A DNA stretch of 53,007 bases. Origin: Streptosporangiales bacterium. Its GTDB lineage: Bacteria > Actinomycetota > Actinomycetes > Streptosporangiales > WHSR01. The position numbers were made by a program, and so were the translations under genes. The notes beneath the pieces are model-generated. The model made no database searches, was not told where the DNA came from, and worked only from the letters and a program-made list of their open reading frames with translations. Below are positions 8,288 through 17,812 of the stretch, piece after piece; the first letter of the stretch is position 1; each line of letters opens with the position of its first letter. Location: NCBI GenBank assembly GCA_009379995.1, contig WHSR01000028.1, positions 1-53,007 of the forward strand, in the 5' to 3' direction.

Positions 8288-9337
8288 ATGAGTGACAAGG
8301 ACACCGACGTCGGCCGCTCGAGCGGCGGGCGGCCTCGGCGCGTCATCGGCACGCCGAGGCCCACGGAGACGCAATACCTTCTGGGTGACGACGAGGGCGC
8401 TGCCGGCCCGCCGGCGACGCCGCGCGCCGAGCGGGACGAGGACCCGAAGAAGATCAAGAAGGCCGAACGCGTGGTCGCCTTCTTCTTCGGTCTCTCGCTC
8501 CTCGGCAGCATCGGCTTCGTCGCAGCTTACATCGCCTTCCCGGTCAGCGGGATGGCTGAGACCGCGCTGTCGAACCGCTGGCTGGGCCTTTCGATGGCGG
8601 CGGCCTTCCTGGGGGTCGCCTGTGGCGGCACGTACTGGGTGCGCCGCGTCATGGCGCCGCGGGAGCTCGTCGAGGAGATCCATCCGATGCCCTCCTCGGT
8701 GGAGGAGCGGCGCGACGTCGTCGAGTACTTCGACCAGGGAACCGCGGACAGCCGCTTCCTCCGTCGCCCGCTGCTCCGGCGTGCGTTGCTGGCCGCCCTG
8801 GTGCCGCTCGGCATCGCCCCCCTGGTGTTGTTCCGCGACCTCGGCCCGCTGCCCGGGACCGTGCTGCGGCACACGGCCTGGAAGAAGGGCATGCGACTGG
8901 TGGTCGAGGGCAGCGGCCGACACGTCAGGGCCAGCGATCTGGCCTGGCCCGGAAGCTATATCACCGTGATACCGGAGGGCTTCGAGCACGACCTCGAGGC
9001 CCTCGCCAAGGCCACCGTGATGCTGATCAAGATGCGGCCCGAAGACCTCCACCTGCCGCCGGACAAGATGGCGTGGACCGTCGACGGGATCATCGCCTAC
9101 TCGAAGATCTGCACCCACGTCGGGTGCCCGGCGGGTCTGTACGAGCAGCAGACACACCGCATCCTGTGCCCCTGCCACCAGTCCACATTCGACGCCAGCC
9201 GCGCGGCGGAGGTCATCTTCGGGCCGGCCACTCGACCGCTACCCCAGCTGCCGATCGGCGTGGACAGCGAGGGATACTTGATAGCACTGAGCGACTTTCA
9301 CGAGCCCGTTGGCCCGAGCTTCTGGGAGCGCGGATGA
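8288..9337 (+). CDS. qcrA: Cytochrome bc1 complex Rieske iron-sulfur subunit
   Basis: A 349-residue protein. A charged cytoplasmic N-terminus (1-60) is followed by three membrane segments, as in actinobacterial QcrA, and a C-terminal Rieske domain. The cluster motifs are CTHVGC (Cys275, His277 as ligands; Cys280 for the disulfide) and CPCH (Cys294, His297 as ligands; Cys296 for the disulfide). It takes electrons from menaquinol at the Qo site with QcrB and hands them to QcrC. Its stop overlaps the qcrB start (ATGA), indicating translational coupling. Confidence 0.94.
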   Translation: MSDKDTDVGRSSGGRPRRVIGTPRPTETQYLLGDDEGAAGPPATPRAERDEDPKKIKKAERVVAFFFGLSLLGSIGFVAAYIAFPVSGMAETALSNRWLGLSMAAAFLGVACGGTYWVRRVMAPRELVEEIHPMPSSVEERRDVVEYFDQGTADSRFLRRPLLRRALLAALVPLGIAPLVLFRDLGPLPGTVLRHTAWKKGMRLVVEGSGRHVRASDLAWPGSYITVIPEGFEHDLEALAKATVMLIKMRPEDLHLPPDKMAWTVDGIIAYSKICTHVGCPAGLYEQQTHRILCPCHQSTFDASRAAEVIFGPATRPLPQLPIGVDSEGYLIALSDFHEPVGPSFWERG

Positions 9338-10971
9338 CACCTAGGACTTCCCCAACACGAAGGCTGATAGGCGGCACCGGCACCTACATCGACGAGAGGT
9401 TCGGCTCGGCCAACTTCGTCACCCGCTCCCTGCGGAAGCTCTTCCCCGACCACTGGGCGTTCCTGCTGGGTGAGATCGCCCTGTACTCGTTCGTGGTGCT
9501 GCTGCTCACCGGCACATTCCTCTCCTTTTTCTTCGAGCCCAGCGCAGAGCACGTCACCTACAACGGGTCGTACGAGAACCTGCAGGGCGTGGAGATGAGC
9601 GCGGCGTACGCCTCCACGCTGCACATCAGCTTCGACGTGCGCGGTGGGCTGCTCATGCGGCAGATCCACCACTGGTCCGCCATCATCTTCATCGCCGGAA
9701 TCATGGTGCACATGCTCCGGGTCTTCTTCACCGGAGCGTTCCGCAAGCCCCGGGAGCTCAACTGGGTGATCGGGGTGACCATGTTCATCCTGGCGTTCGC
9801 CAACGGGTTCATCGGGTACGGGCTACCCGACGACCTTCTCTCCGGCATCGGCCTGAAGATCACCCAGGGGATGGCCATCGGCATTCCGGTGGTCGGGACC
9901 TACGTCTCGTTCTTCCTCTTCGGCGGCGAGTTCCCGGGCACCCTCCTGATACCTCGCTTCTACATCCTGCACGTGCTGCTGATCCCCGGAATCCTGCTCG
10001 CGCTGATCACGGCGCACGTCGTGATCATGTGGTACCAGAAGCACGGCAACTTCGCGAGGAAGCGCTCCACCGAGAAGACCGTCGTCGGTGCGCCGTTCTA
10101 CCCGTACTTCGTGGCGAAGACCGGCAGCTTCTTCATGTTCGTCTTCGGGGTCACCGCGCTGATGGGTGCCCTGGTCCAGATCAACCCGATCTGGCTGTAC
10201 GGTCCGTACAACCCGGCCCAGATCACCGCCGACTCGCAGTCCGACTTCTACTTCGGCTTCCTCGAGGGCGCTGTGCGGCTGATGCCTGCCTGGGAGTACA
10301 GCGCGTTGGGGCACACGCTCACCTTGAGCATCGTGATCCCGGCGCTGGTGATACCCGGCTTGCTGTTCACCGTGCTCCTCTTGTATCCGTTCATCGAACA
10401 GTGGGTCACCGGCGACAAACGCCACCACCAACTGCTCGACCGGCCGCGCAACGCACCCACCCGAACCGGATTCGGGATGGCCGGGGTCGTCTTCTACGGT
10501 GTGCTGTGGGCCGCCGCCGGGAACGACCTCTTCGCAACCACCTTCGACATCCCGCTGTTCGCGACCACGTGGTTCTTCCGCATCGCGCTCTTCGTCGGGC
10601 CCGTCATCGCGTTCGTCGTCGCTAAACGGGTCTGCCTCGGCCTGCAGCGCCGCGACCGGGAGCTGCTCGAGCACGGCGTGGAGAGCGGCATCATCAAACG
10701 TCTGCCCAGCGGGGAGTTCATCGAGGTCACGGAGACACCGTCGGAGGAGGCCCAGGCGCACCTCGAGGGGAAGAAGGAGATTCCGCAGATCGCCCTTCCG
10801 GCCCGCGACGACGGCGGCGTTCCGGCCCCGCACAGCCGCGGGGTTCGGGCCAAGCTCCGGGCCGCCCTCAACCGGCTCTACACCAGGGACGAGATCGAGG
10901 TCGTACCGGCCGAGCATCACCGCGGCGAGCACGGCGAGGCGGAGCACAGAGAACTCAGCTCAACGGAGTGA
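9334..10971 (+). CDS. qcrB: Cytochrome bc1 complex cytochrome b subunit
   Basis: A 545-residue polytopic membrane protein with the cytochrome b fold. Heme-ligand histidine pairs are visible in the helix with RQIHHWSAIIFIAGIMVHML and in FYILHVLLIPGILLALITAH. A PAWEY motif stands where the Qo-site PEWY-like motif is expected. Like other actinobacterial QcrB proteins it has a long hydrophilic C-terminal extension of about 120 residues. The start ATG 9334 overlaps the qcrA stop; the frame is open further upstream only as a shadow of qcrA. It forms the quinol-oxidising core of the complex. Confidence 0.94.
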   Translation: MTPRTSPTRRLIGGTGTYIDERFGSANFVTRSLRKLFPDHWAFLLGEIALYSFVVLLLTGTFLSFFFEPSAEHVTYNGSYENLQGVEMSAAYASTLHISFDVRGGLLMRQIHHWSAIIFIAGIMVHMLRVFFTGAFRKPRELNWVIGVTMFILAFANGFIGYGLPDDLLSGIGLKITQGMAIGIPVVGTYVSFFLFGGEFPGTLLIPRFYILHVLLIPGILLALITAHVVIMWYQKHGNFARKRSTEKTVVGAPFYPYFVAKTGSFFMFVFGVTALMGALVQINPIWLYGPYNPAQITADSQSDFYFGFLEGAVRLMPAWEYSALGHTLTLSIVIPALVIPGLLFTVLLLYPFIEQWVTGDKRHHQLLDRPRNAPTRTGFGMAGVVFYGVLWAAAGNDLFATTFDIPLFATTWFFRIALFVGPVIAFVVAKRVCLGLQRRDRELLEHGVESGIIKRLPSGEFIEVTETPSEEAQAHLEGKKEIPQIALPARDDGGVPAPHSRGVRAKLRAALNRLYTRDEIEVVPAEHHRGEHGEAEHRELSSTE

Positions 10972-11038
10972 CACGGCCCCGGACAATGGGTCACGGATTC
11001 ATGGACAGGCCTGATCTTCCTCTTGTGAGGTAATAGAC

Positions 11039-11422
11039 GTGACCACCGTCAGCGTCCGGTACATCGTGGACGACGTGGCCGATGCCGTCGCCTTCTACAC
11101 CGCCCATCTCGGCTTCACCGTCGAGTTTCACCCCGCGCCCGGCTTCGCGATGCTGTCCCGCGGCGACCTGCGTCTGCTGTTGAACGCACCGACCGGACCC
11201 GGAGGAGCTGCCCAACCCATGCTCGACGGCCGCAGGCCGGAGCCGGGCGGCTGGAACCGCATCCAGCTCGAGGTGGACGATCTCGCCGTGACGGTCGAGG
11301 CGCTGCACGCGGCCGGTGCGCGGTTCCGCAACGACATCGTCACCGGCCAGGGCGGTAAGCAGATCCTGCTCGACGATCCCTCGGGGAACCCAGTGGAACT
11401 GTTCGAACCGGCTCCACGGTGA
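11039..11422 (+). CDS. VOC (glyoxalase/bleomycin-resistance) family protein
   Basis: A 127-residue single-domain protein with the beta-alpha-beta-beta-beta pattern of the vicinal oxygen chelate superfamily. It begins VRYIVDDVADAVAFYTAHLG and ends with LDDPSGNPVELFEP, whose Glu is the usual last metal ligand. The exact substrate cannot be told; small proteins of this type are commonly annotated as glyoxalase-like. The GTG start follows TGAGGTAA. It sits between qcrB and the convergent L,D-transpeptidase gene and is not part of the core respiratory locus in relatives that I recall. Confidence 0.82.
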   Translation: MTTVSVRYIVDDVADAVAFYTAHLGFTVEFHPAPGFAMLSRGDLRLLLNAPTGPGGAAQPMLDGRRPEPGGWNRIQLEVDDLAVTVEALHAAGARFRNDIVTGQGGKQILLDDPSGNPVELFEPAPR

Positions 11423-11426
11423 CAAC

Positions 11427-11450
11427 GTCCCCTGTGGGGGCTACGGGGAC
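11427..11450. terminator. Weak inverted repeat between convergent genes
   Basis: GTCCCC at 11427-11432 pairs with GGGGAC at 11445-11450, between the VOC gene and the 3' end of the transpeptidase gene. It could act as a short bidirectional terminator, but there is no U tract. Confidence 0.25.
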
Positions 11451-12730
11451 TGCGTCGGCGAACTCGTACTCGTCGGCGAGCCGGTTGCCGAGCTGGTTGG
11501 CGACGGCGACCGTGCCGTGCCGTCGAGCTGGTTGGTCTTGACCGGCTCATCGAGGGCGCTGCCCTCCAGCCACTCGTCCCACGGCTTCTCCCAGTCGGTC
11601 CAGCCGTTGCCCCACTCAAGCTCGCGCGGGGTTCCGGTGATCTTGATGATGTCACCGACAAGGGACCAGTCGTAGAACCACTTCGCGCGGTCGGGGCTCA
11701 GGTTGATGCACCCGTGGCTGACGTTGCTGTTCCCCTGCGCGTAGAGGGACCACGGGGCGGAGTGCGTGTACAGGCCGCTGAAGGTGAACTTGACGGTCCA
11801 GTACGCGGTGATGCGGTAGTACTCCGGGGAGCCCTTCGGGATGCCGACCGTGGCCGAGTCCATGACCACCACCGGGCTTCTCTCGAAGACCACGTGGGTG
11901 CCGCTCGTGGTCGGGTAGGAGGAACGGCCCGCGCTCATCGGAAACGTCTTGATCTTGTCCCCGTTCTCCTTAACGGTCATCGTGTGGTCGTTGGTGTCGA
12001 TTTTGGAGATATGTTTGTCGCCGATCTTGAAGTTCACGTTCAGGTCATCGGTTCCGTACATCCCCTTCCCCGCACGGACCCCGGTCAGGTGGCCGACGAG
12101 GCGCACCTTGCTGTTCGCCGGCCAGTACTTCTTGGGGCGGAAGTGCACCTCCTGCCTGTTCATCCAGTACCAGGCGCCGGTGACCGCCTCGGAGGTCCTG
12201 ACCTCCAACGCACGCTCGACGTTCTTCTTGTTGTAGACCGGGCTGTCGAAGTTCACGATGATCGGCATCCCGACGCCGACCTTCTGCCCGTCCTCGATCA
12301 CGGAGCTGGCATCCAAGCTCGACTTCGGGTCGAGGGTGGAGAAGGAGCTCTTCACCTGTGTCTCGCGGCCATCGGGGTTGACGGCGGTGGCCTCCACGTC
12401 GTACGAGGTCGACGGGTGCAGCGTCCACCGGGAGGTCCACGTCGTCCGGTCCGGGCTCAGCTCACCTTGGAGCACCCGATCCTTCGAGGACTTGACGCTG
12501 ACGGACTGCAGCGTCCCCTTGCTCGCGGCGATCTTGATGGGATCCTCCGGACGCACCTTCTCGGTGCCATCCTGCGGCTCGATCGTCACCTGCGCGGCCG
12601 GTGGCTTGGGCCGTTCCTCGGCGGACGACGCACCGAAACACGCCGACGCCAGCATAAGCGGCGCGACGACCAGAACGGGAACGACCCCCACCCGGCGGCG
12701 TCGTATCCACGCGCCGACGTTGTGCTGCAC
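11441..12730 (-). CDS. L,D-transpeptidase lipoprotein with Ig-like domains (LdtMt2-like)
   Basis: A 429-residue secreted lipoprotein. The signal peptide has a basic start, a hydrophobic core and a lipobox LASAC. Ig-like repeats follow (about residues 50-240) and then a YkuD catalytic domain with the active-site SHGCINLS (His339, Cys341). The C-terminal tail is rich in Ser, Thr and Pro. The enzyme forms 3-3 crosslinks in peptidoglycan outside the membrane. The GTG start at 12730 is chosen because GGGGAGGTCAGGA precedes it and it gives a proper signal peptide; the frame is open 51 codons further upstream. M. tuberculosis also has cell-envelope genes between qcrB and ctaF, but different ones. 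Confidence 0.9.
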   Translation of the reverse strand: MQHNVGAWIRRRRVGVVPVLVVAPLMLASACFGASSAEERPKPPAAQVTIEPQDGTEKVRPEDPIKIAASKGTLQSVSVKSSKDRVLQGELSPDRTTWTSRWTLHPSTSYDVEATAVNPDGRETQVKSSFSTLDPKSSLDASSVIEDGQKVGVGMPIIVNFDSPVYNKKNVERALEVRTSEAVTGAWYWMNRQEVHFRPKKYWPANSKVRLVGHLTGVRAGKGMYGTDDLNVNFKIGDKHISKIDTNDHTMTVKENGDKIKTFPMSAGRSSYPTTSGTHVVFERSPVVVMDSATVGIPKGSPEYYRITAYWTVKFTFSGLYTHSAPWSLYAQGNSNVSHGCINLSPDRAKWFYDWSLVGDIIKITGTPRELEWGNGWTDWEKPWDEWLEGSALDEPVKTNQLDGTARSPSPTSSATGSPTSTSSPTQSP

Positions 12731-12916
12731 TCCTGACCTCCCCTGCTGCGCCCCACCGCGTGGGCCCAGAAAACCCGCATATAAAGTCTTGTGCCCGCAC
12801 GGCGGCGTGCCATGCGGGACGACGGCCCCACCTATGAGTGAGACGCTCTCCCCGCCCGGATCGTTGCCTTCGGCCCAGGCCATATATTCTGCCCGAACCC
12901 GACCGATACCCGTGTG
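12731..12916 (-). promoter_or_regulatory. 186-base gap between ctaF and the transpeptidase gene
   Basis: Both neighbours are on the minus strand, so this gap carries the end of the cta operon and the promoter and leader of the transpeptidase gene. Two AT-rich -10-like patches stand out, ATATAT around 12882-12889 and TTATATG around 12778-12786. I could not see a clear -35, a riboswitch core or a strong terminator. Confidence 0.3.
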
Positions 12917-13312
12917 TCAGTGCGAGAAATGGCCTCGGTAGTACTCGAAGACGAAGCCGATGGCCGACAGGAGCAGACACATCGCCCCGATCAGGAACAA
13001 CCACCAGCCGATGATCAATCCCACGCTCAGCACCGCCGCGGACGTCGCTGTGAACGCCGGCCACCAGCTGTGCGGGCTGTAGAAGCCGTACTCCCCCGCT
13101 CCCTCTTCGATCTCTCCCTCCGAGTCGTCCTCCGGCCGCGGCTCGGTACGCCGCCCGGTGAAGAGGAGGTAGAAGCCGACGAGGACGGCGAGACCAACTG
13201 ACAGCCCCAGGGCGGTGGTTCCGGTCGGGTCCTTGGACCAGAACCAGTAGACGACGTCCGCCACGGCGAAGAAGGCCGCGACCAGAACGAAGAGGTAGCC
13301 CTCGACCTTCAT
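12917..13312 (-). CDS. ctaF: Cytochrome c oxidase subunit IV (actinobacterial type)
   Basis: A 131-residue membrane protein with four hydrophobic segments: two at the N-terminus (YLFVLVAAFFAVADVVYWFW; ALGLSVGLAVLVGFYLLF), an acidic loop (EDDSEGEIEEG), and two at the C-terminus. The motif YGFYSPHSWWP is characteristic of actinobacterial CtaF, an accessory subunit of the aa3 oxidase. It starts three bases after the ctaD stop on the minus strand, forming ctaC-ctaD-ctaF. Confidence 0.92.
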   Translation of the reverse strand: MKVEGYLFVLVAAFFAVADVVYWFWSKDPTGTTALGLSVGLAVLVGFYLLFTGRRTEPRPEDDSEGEIEEGAGEYGFYSPHSWWPAFTATSAAVLSVGLIIGWWLFLIGAMCLLLSAIGFVFEYYRGHFSH

Positions 13313-13315
13313 GCG

Positions 13316-14992
13316 TTACCTCAGCTCACGGGTCGGCGGGACGGCGCCCTCGCCCACGATCTGTGGGTAGTGCAGGTCGAAGGCCGGGCGCTCGGAGCGG
13401 ATTCGCGGAATCGACGTGAAGTTGTGCCGCGGAGGTGGACAGGAGGTCGCCCACTCCAGCGAGTTGCCGTGGCCCCACGGGTCGTCGGCCGTCACCCGCT
13501 CGCCCTTACGGGCGGTACGCCACACGTTGTAGAGGAACGGTAGCGTCGACAGGCCGAGCAGGAACGCGCCGACCGAGGAGATCATGTTCAGCGTGGTGAA
13601 GCCATCCTCGACGCCGTAGTCGGCGTACCGGCGCGGCATCCCCTCGGTGCCGAGCCAATGCTGGACCAGGAAGGTGGCGTGGAATCCGATGAACAGTGTC
13701 CAGAAGTGGATCTTGCCGAGGGCCTCGTCCAGCATCTTCCCCGTCATCTTCGGCCACCAGAAGTAGAAGCCGCCGAACATCGCGAACACCACCGTGCCGA
13801 AGACCACGTAGTGGAAGTGGCCGACCACGAAGTAGGAGTCCTGGGTGGGGAAGTCGAGCGGCGGCGACGCGAGGATGACCCCGGTGAGCCCGCCGAACAG
13901 GAACGTCACCAGGAAACCGACGGCGAACAGCATCGGCGTCTCGAAGGTGAGGTGCCCGCGCCACATCGTGCCGGTCCAGTTGAAGAACTTGATCCCGGTC
14001 GGCACCGCGATGAGGAAGGACATGAACGCGAAGAAGGGCAGCAGCACCGCGCCGGTGGTGAACATGTGGTGGGCCCACACCGTCATTGAAAGCCCGGTGA
14101 TCGCGATGGTGGCGCCGACCATGCTCTTGTAGCCGAACAGGGGCTTGCGGCTGAACACGGGGACGATCTCGGTGATGATGCCGAAGAACGGCAGCGCGAT
14201 GATGTACACCTCGGGGTGGCCGAAGAACCAGAACAGGTGCTGCCAGAGGATCGCCCCGCCGTTGGCGGGGTCGAAGATGTGCGCGCCCAGCTTCCGGTCC
14301 GCCTCCAGGCCGAACAGGGCCGCGGCGAGCACCGGGAACGCGAGCAGCACCAGCACGCTGGTGAACAGGGCGTTCCAAGTGAAGATCGGCATGCGGAACA
14401 TCGTCATGCCCGGCGCCCGCATGCAGAGGATCGTCGTGACGAAGTTCACCCCGGTCAGGATCGTGCCCATCCCGGACAGCGCCAGACCCATCACCCACAG
14501 GTCGCCGCCGATACCAGGGGAGCGAACGACGTCGGACAGCGGTGTGTAGCCGGTCCAGCCGAAGCTGGCAGCCCCGCCCGGGCTGATGAACCCGCTGACC
14601 ACTATCAGCCCGCCGAGCACGAACATGTACCAGCTGAGCATGTTCAGCCGCGGGAACGCCACGTCCGGCGAACCGATCTGCAGCGGCATGACCACGTTCG
14701 CGAAACCCACGAACAGCGGGGTCGCGAACAGCAGCAGCATGATCGTGCCGTGCATGGTGAACAGCTGGTTGTAGGCGTCGAAGCCCACCACCTGCATGCC
14801 GGGAGCGGCTAGCTCGGACCGCATGACCATGGCCATCAGCCCGGCCAGCAGGAAGAACCCGAACGAGGCGATCAGGTACAGGTAGCCGATCACCTTGTGG
14901 TCGGTGGACGACATCCAGGAGACGATGACCGAACCCTTCCGGTGCTGCTCGTGCGAAGGGACGGTCGGTGCATGCGGCCTGACGATGGTCAC
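13316..14992 (-). CDS. ctaD: Cytochrome c oxidase subunit I
   Basis: A 558-residue, 12-helix membrane protein, the catalytic heme-copper subunit. Landmarks include [13 protein letters not shown] at the N-terminus, [20 protein letters not shown] with the CuB/Tyr region, WAHHMFTTG with the two CuB histidines, and [11 protein letters not shown] with the heme ligands. It reduces O2 to water with proton pumping. Its start overlaps the ctaC stop by four bases (ATGA), so the two are translationally coupled. Length and motifs match aa3 subunit I closely. Confidence 0.95.
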   Translation of the reverse strand: MTIVRPHAPTVPSHEQHRKGSVIVSWMSSTDHKVIGYLYLIASFGFFLLAGLMAMVMRSELAAPGMQVVGFDAYNQLFTMHGTIMLLLFATPLFVGFANVVMPLQIGSPDVAFPRLNMLSWYMFVLGGLIVVSGFISPGGAASFGWTGYTPLSDVVRSPGIGGDLWVMGLALSGMGTILTGVNFVTTILCMRAPGMTMFRMPIFTWNALFTSVLVLLAFPVLAAALFGLEADRKLGAHIFDPANGGAILWQHLFWFFGHPEVYIIALPFFGIITEIVPVFSRKPLFGYKSMVGATIAITGLSMTVWAHHMFTTGAVLLPFFAFMSFLIAVPTGIKFFNWTGTMWRGHLTFETPMLFAVGFLVTFLFGGLTGVILASPPLDFPTQDSYFVVGHFHYVVFGTVVFAMFGGFYFWWPKMTGKMLDEALGKIHFWTLFIGFHATFLVQHWLGTEGMPRRYADYGVEDGFTTLNMISSVGAFLLGLSTLPFLYNVWRTARKGERVTADDPWGHGNSLEWATSCPPPRHNFTSIPRIRSERPAFDLHYPQIVGEGAVPPTRELR

Positions 14993-15768
14993 TGGGTGCT
15001 CCCGGACGGCTGGCTCGCGAGGAACGTGTCAAACTCCTGGGGGCTCACTACCCTCACGTTAAACAGCATCTGCGAGTGATAGATACCGCAGAGCTCGGCG
15101 CAGCGGCCCGCGAACGTACCCTCCTTGGTCGCGGTGATCTCGAAGGCGTTCGGGTGGCCCGGGACCACGTCGCGCTTGAAGAGGAAGGCCGGCACCCAGA
15201 AGGCGTGGACGACGTCGGTCGAGGCCAGGTTGAACCGCACGGTCTCCCCGGTCGGGATGACCAGTGTGGGCGGCTGGCCCGTCCTTCCGACGACCGTCAC
15301 GTCTTGCTGCGGGTAGTCGAACTGCCAGCTCCACTGGAACGCCGTCACGTCGACGACGACGTCCGGGTTGCTGGACAGCCGGTTGATCTCGGTCTGGTCC
15401 CGGGCGGTGAAGTAGAAGAGCACCGCCACGATGATGAAGGGGATGACCGTGTAGAGCACCTCGATCGGGAGGTTGTACCGCACCTGGGGCGGCAGCTCTT
15501 CGGACCGCTTCCGGTGGAAGATGCAGGCCCAGATGATCAAGCCCCACACGGTGGCGCCGACACCGAAGGCCGCTACCCAGGAGCCCTGCCACAGGTTGAG
15601 GATGCGCTCACCCTGCCTGGTCACCGGCTCCGGCATGCCCAGGCGCAGCAACTCGTCCTGACATGCGGTCACGGTGACGAGCAGCGCGGCGAGCACGACA
15701 CCAGCGGAGAGCGCGCGGCGCATCGTCGGGCGGCGCGTCGAAGGAGTCGAACGACGGGTCGGACTCAC
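14989..15768 (-). CDS. ctaC: Cytochrome c oxidase subunit II, lipoprotein
   Basis: A 259-residue protein. A lipoprotein signal peptide (VTVTAC lipobox) is followed by two membrane helices and a cupredoxin domain with the CuA site [12 protein letters not shown] (Cys223, Cys227, His231, Met234). CuA receives electrons from QcrC. The GTG start at 15768 is preferred: it lies behind AGGGGAAGG and gives a normal signal peptide, whereas the ATG at 15837 adds a poorly conserved 23-residue extension. It is the first gene of ctaC-ctaD-ctaF and is divergent from a TusA-like gene. Confidence 0.93.
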   Translation of the reverse strand: MSPTRRSTPSTRRPTMRRALSAGVVLAALLVTVTACQDELLRLGMPEPVTRQGERILNLWQGSWVAAFGVGATVWGLIIWACIFHRKRSEELPPQVRYNLPIEVLYTVIPFIIVAVLFYFTARDQTEINRLSSNPDVVVDVTAFQWSWQFDYPQQDVTVVGRTGQPPTLVIPTGETVRFNLASTDVVHAFWVPAFLFKRDVVPGHPNAFEITATKEGTFAGRCAELCGIYHSQMLFNVRVVSPQEFDTFLASQPSGSTQ

Positions 15769-15911
15769 GGATTGCCTTCCCCTGTGAAGCCCGATCATTG
15801 GGCGGGTCGTTGGGCGGGGTATGTAGTGCGTTGGCAACAGTATCGCGCGCCCCCCACACGGCTTTGCAGGACCCCCTCCCCTGAGGCGCCCGAGGCTTTT
15901 AGCCTTGGTCT
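15769..15911. promoter_or_regulatory. Divergent promoter region of ctaC and the TusA-like gene
   Basis: For the TusA-like gene, TAGCCT at 15900-15905 lies six bases before its ATG, a leaderless arrangement. For ctaC, TACTGT on the minus strand is a possible -10. The ctaC leader contains an imperfect tandem repeat of 12 bases (15795-15806 and 15807-15818, differing at one position). Confidence 0.4.
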
Positions 15912-16157
15912 ATGACCGACGTCACACCGGAGGCAGCCCTCACCATCGACGCTCTGGGCTGCCGGTGCCCCATCCCGATCATCATGCTGTCGGAGAAGAT
16001 CTGGGAGATTCCGGTAGGCGGTGTCCTCGTCGTCCAAGCTGACGACGAGGCCGCTCGGCTGGACATCCCGGCGTGGTGCCGGATGAAGTCCCAGGACTTC
16101 ATCCGCGAGGTTCCCCTCAAACGCGGCAGCTCGTTTCTGATCCGCCGCCGCTGGTAA
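15912..16157 (+). CDS. TusA-family sulfurtransferase-like protein
   Basis: An 81-residue protein with the TusA signature near the N-terminus (LGCRCPIPIIML, a CPxP motif with the acceptor cysteine) and the typical later segment DDEAARLDIPAWCRMKSQDF. TusA-like proteins carry persulfide sulfur for tRNA thiolation, molybdenum cofactor or other sulfur routes. The specific partner is unknown, and no tusBCDE genes are nearby. The start ATG 15912 follows TAGCCT by six bases. It is convergent with the PfkB kinase, only nine bases apart. Confidence 0.85.
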   Translation: MTDVTPEAALTIDALGCRCPIPIIMLSEKIWEIPVGGVLVVQADDEAARLDIPAWCRMKSQDFIREVPLKRGSSFLIRRRW

Positions 16158-16166
16158 TTCCCGCGC

Positions 16167-17171
16167 TCAGCGCTCCGCTTCAGGGCGCGTCAGGTGGGGG
16201 GCATCCACATGGGGGGCGATCTCTTCCGCCGCATCGTCACCGTAGGAGAGGGCGAAGCGGTCCAGGAACGTCACACGCGACAGCTCGTACTCCTGGGGGG
16301 CCGCCGTTTCCAGGCTGTAGGTGGCCACCAGCGATCCAACCTGTGCGGCACGCTCGGGCGAAACGTTCCACGCTAGCCCGGCCAGGAATCCGGCACGGAA
16401 CGCGTCGCCGACGCCGGTGGGGTCGCCGATCTTCTCCGGGGGCACCGACCGGACGTGGATGGGGTCCTCGCCCTTGCGTTCGATGCGGACTCCGTCACTG
16501 CCGAGGGTGGTCACCTGCATCTCGACGCGGGCCAGCACCTCCGCGGAGGACCAACCGGTCTTCTGCTCGACGAGCGCCCTTTCGTAGTTATTGGTGAACA
16601 GATAGGCGGCACCCTCGGTCAGCCGGCGGATCTCATCGCCCTCCATCCTGGCGATCTGCTGCGAGAAGTCGGCGGCGAACGGGATGTCGCGCGTCCTGCA
16701 CTCCTCGGTGTGACGCAGCATCGCCTCCGGGTCGTTCGCGCTGATCATCACGAGGTCCAGCCCGCCGACGCGCTCGGCGACCGGTTTCAGCTCGATCTCC
16801 CTGGCGTCGCTCATCGCCCCGGCGTAAAACGACGCGATCTGGTTCAGATCGACATCGGTCGTGCACACGAATCGAGCGGTCCGGCGGGCGGAAACATGTA
16901 CCGACTGGGTGTCCACGCCGTGGCGCTCCAACCACGAGCGGTAGTCGTCGAAGTCAGGGCCGACGGCCCCCACCAGGACGGGGCGCAGCCCGAGGCTACC
17001 CATGCCGAAGCAGATATTGCCCGCAACCCCGCCCCTCTTGACCTCGAGGTCATCGACGAGGAAGGACAGCGACACCCGGTGCAGTTCCTCGGGTATGAGC
17101 TGGTCGGCGAACCGCCCCGGGAACGACATCAGATGGTCGGTCGCGATGGACCCGGTCACGGCGATGCGCAC
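16167..17171 (-). CDS. PfkB-family carbohydrate/nucleoside kinase, adenosine-kinase-like
   Basis: A 334-residue ribokinase-fold enzyme. The anion-hole and catalytic motif DPTGVGDAFRAGF lies in the C-terminal half, and the N-terminal GGVAGNICFGMGSLG is the sugar-binding diglycine region. Position (between ctaC and the ErpA-like gene) and sequence match the mycobacterial Rv2202c product, which is known to be an adenosine kinase. Adenosine is therefore the favoured substrate, but other PfkB substrates are possible. The GTG start at 17171 follows AGGAGG. A large palindrome separates it from the upstream ErpA-like gene. Confidence 0.85.
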   Translation of the reverse strand: MRIAVTGSIATDHLMSFPGRFADQLIPEELHRVSLSFLVDDLEVKRGGVAGNICFGMGSLGLRPVLVGAVGPDFDDYRSWLERHGVDTQSVHVSARRTARFVCTTDVDLNQIASFYAGAMSDAREIELKPVAERVGGLDLVMISANDPEAMLRHTEECRTRDIPFAADFSQQIARMEGDEIRRLTEGAAYLFTNNYERALVEQKTGWSSAEVLARVEMQVTTLGSDGVRIERKGEDPIHVRSVPPEKIGDPTGVGDAFRAGFLAGLAWNVSPERAAQVGSLVATYSLETAAPQEYELSRVTFLDRFALSYGDDAAEEIAPHVDAPHLTRPEAER

Positions 17172-17246
17172 GATGCGCCTCCTGACTCCTCGGCAATGCA
17201 GACCGATCTGAGCCTACAGAACCGCCGATCCCTGGGACCCTTCCCT

Positions 17247-17305
17247 CCCCGTGATCTTGCAGAAACGTTCGAATCCGGTTCGAACGTTTCTGCAAGATCA
17301 CGGGG
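17247..17305. repeat. Large perfect palindrome, copy 1 of a dispersed element
   Basis: Two 27-base perfectly complementary arms surround a 5-base loop. The outer part, CCGTGATCTTGCAGAAA, is shared with elements at 28535-28556 and 44297-44352, while the inner part (CGTTCGAA) is specific to this copy. It lies between the end of the ErpA-like gene and the start of the PfkB kinase gene, both on the minus strand, so it could end transcription of the first. No strong U tract follows. Confidence 0.9.
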
Positions 17306-17323
17306 ACAGGTGGATCTGGGGAT

Positions 17324-17671
17324 CTAGTGGAAGGAGTCGCCGCAGGCGCAAGAGCCGGTGGCGTTGGGGTTGTCGATCGTGAAGCCCTGCTGCTCGATCG
17401 TGTCGACGAAGTCGATGGTCGCGCCCAGCAGGTACGGAACACTCATCCGGTCGACGACCACGTTGACGCCGCTGAAGTCACGCACAGTGTCGCCATCGAG
17501 CTGGCGGTCGTCGAAGAAAAGCTGGTAGCGCAGGCCCGAGCAGCCGCCTGGCTGCACGGCGATACGGAGCTGCAGGTCGTCCCGTCCCTCTTGGTCGAGG
17601 AGGCTCTTGACCTTGCCAGCAGCGACCTCGGTGAGGACGACGCCCTGCGTGGTCTCGCCTTGGACCGTCAT
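17324..17671 (-). CDS. HesB/IscA-type iron-sulfur cluster insertion protein (ErpA-like)
   Basis: A 115-residue A-type carrier. The three conserved cysteines are present: Cys44 in PGGCSGLRY, and Cys108 and Cys110 in GSCACGDSFH at the C-terminus. Such proteins deliver [2Fe-2S] or [4Fe-4S] clusters to apoproteins. Rieske, LipA and other Fe-S enzymes encoded in this window are plausible clients, though this is inference. GGGAG lies seven bases before the ATG. The corresponding place in M. tuberculosis holds Rv2204c, of the same family. Confidence 0.92.
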   Translation of the reverse strand: MTVQGETTQGVVLTEVAAGKVKSLLDQEGRDDLQLRIAVQPGGCSGLRYQLFFDDRQLDGDTVRDFSGVNVVVDRMSVPYLLGATIDFVDTIEQQGFTIDNPNATGSCACGDSFH

Positions 17672-17812
17672 GTGCTCGCTCCCGCGTCGGTTGTGGCTCC
17701 ATTACTCGGCCGTCCCACGACGACCGCTCGTGCTCTGTCCTTCATAGCAACGAGTCGGCGGTTGCCGATAATTCCGCCAACCACGACGCTACCCAGCCAT
17801 CGTGACATATTC

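Noticed and set aside
12731..12916. A c-di-AMP (ydaO) riboswitch before the L,D-transpeptidase gene
   Set aside because: Such riboswitches often precede actinobacterial cell-wall genes, but I could not find the conserved core segments in this leader.
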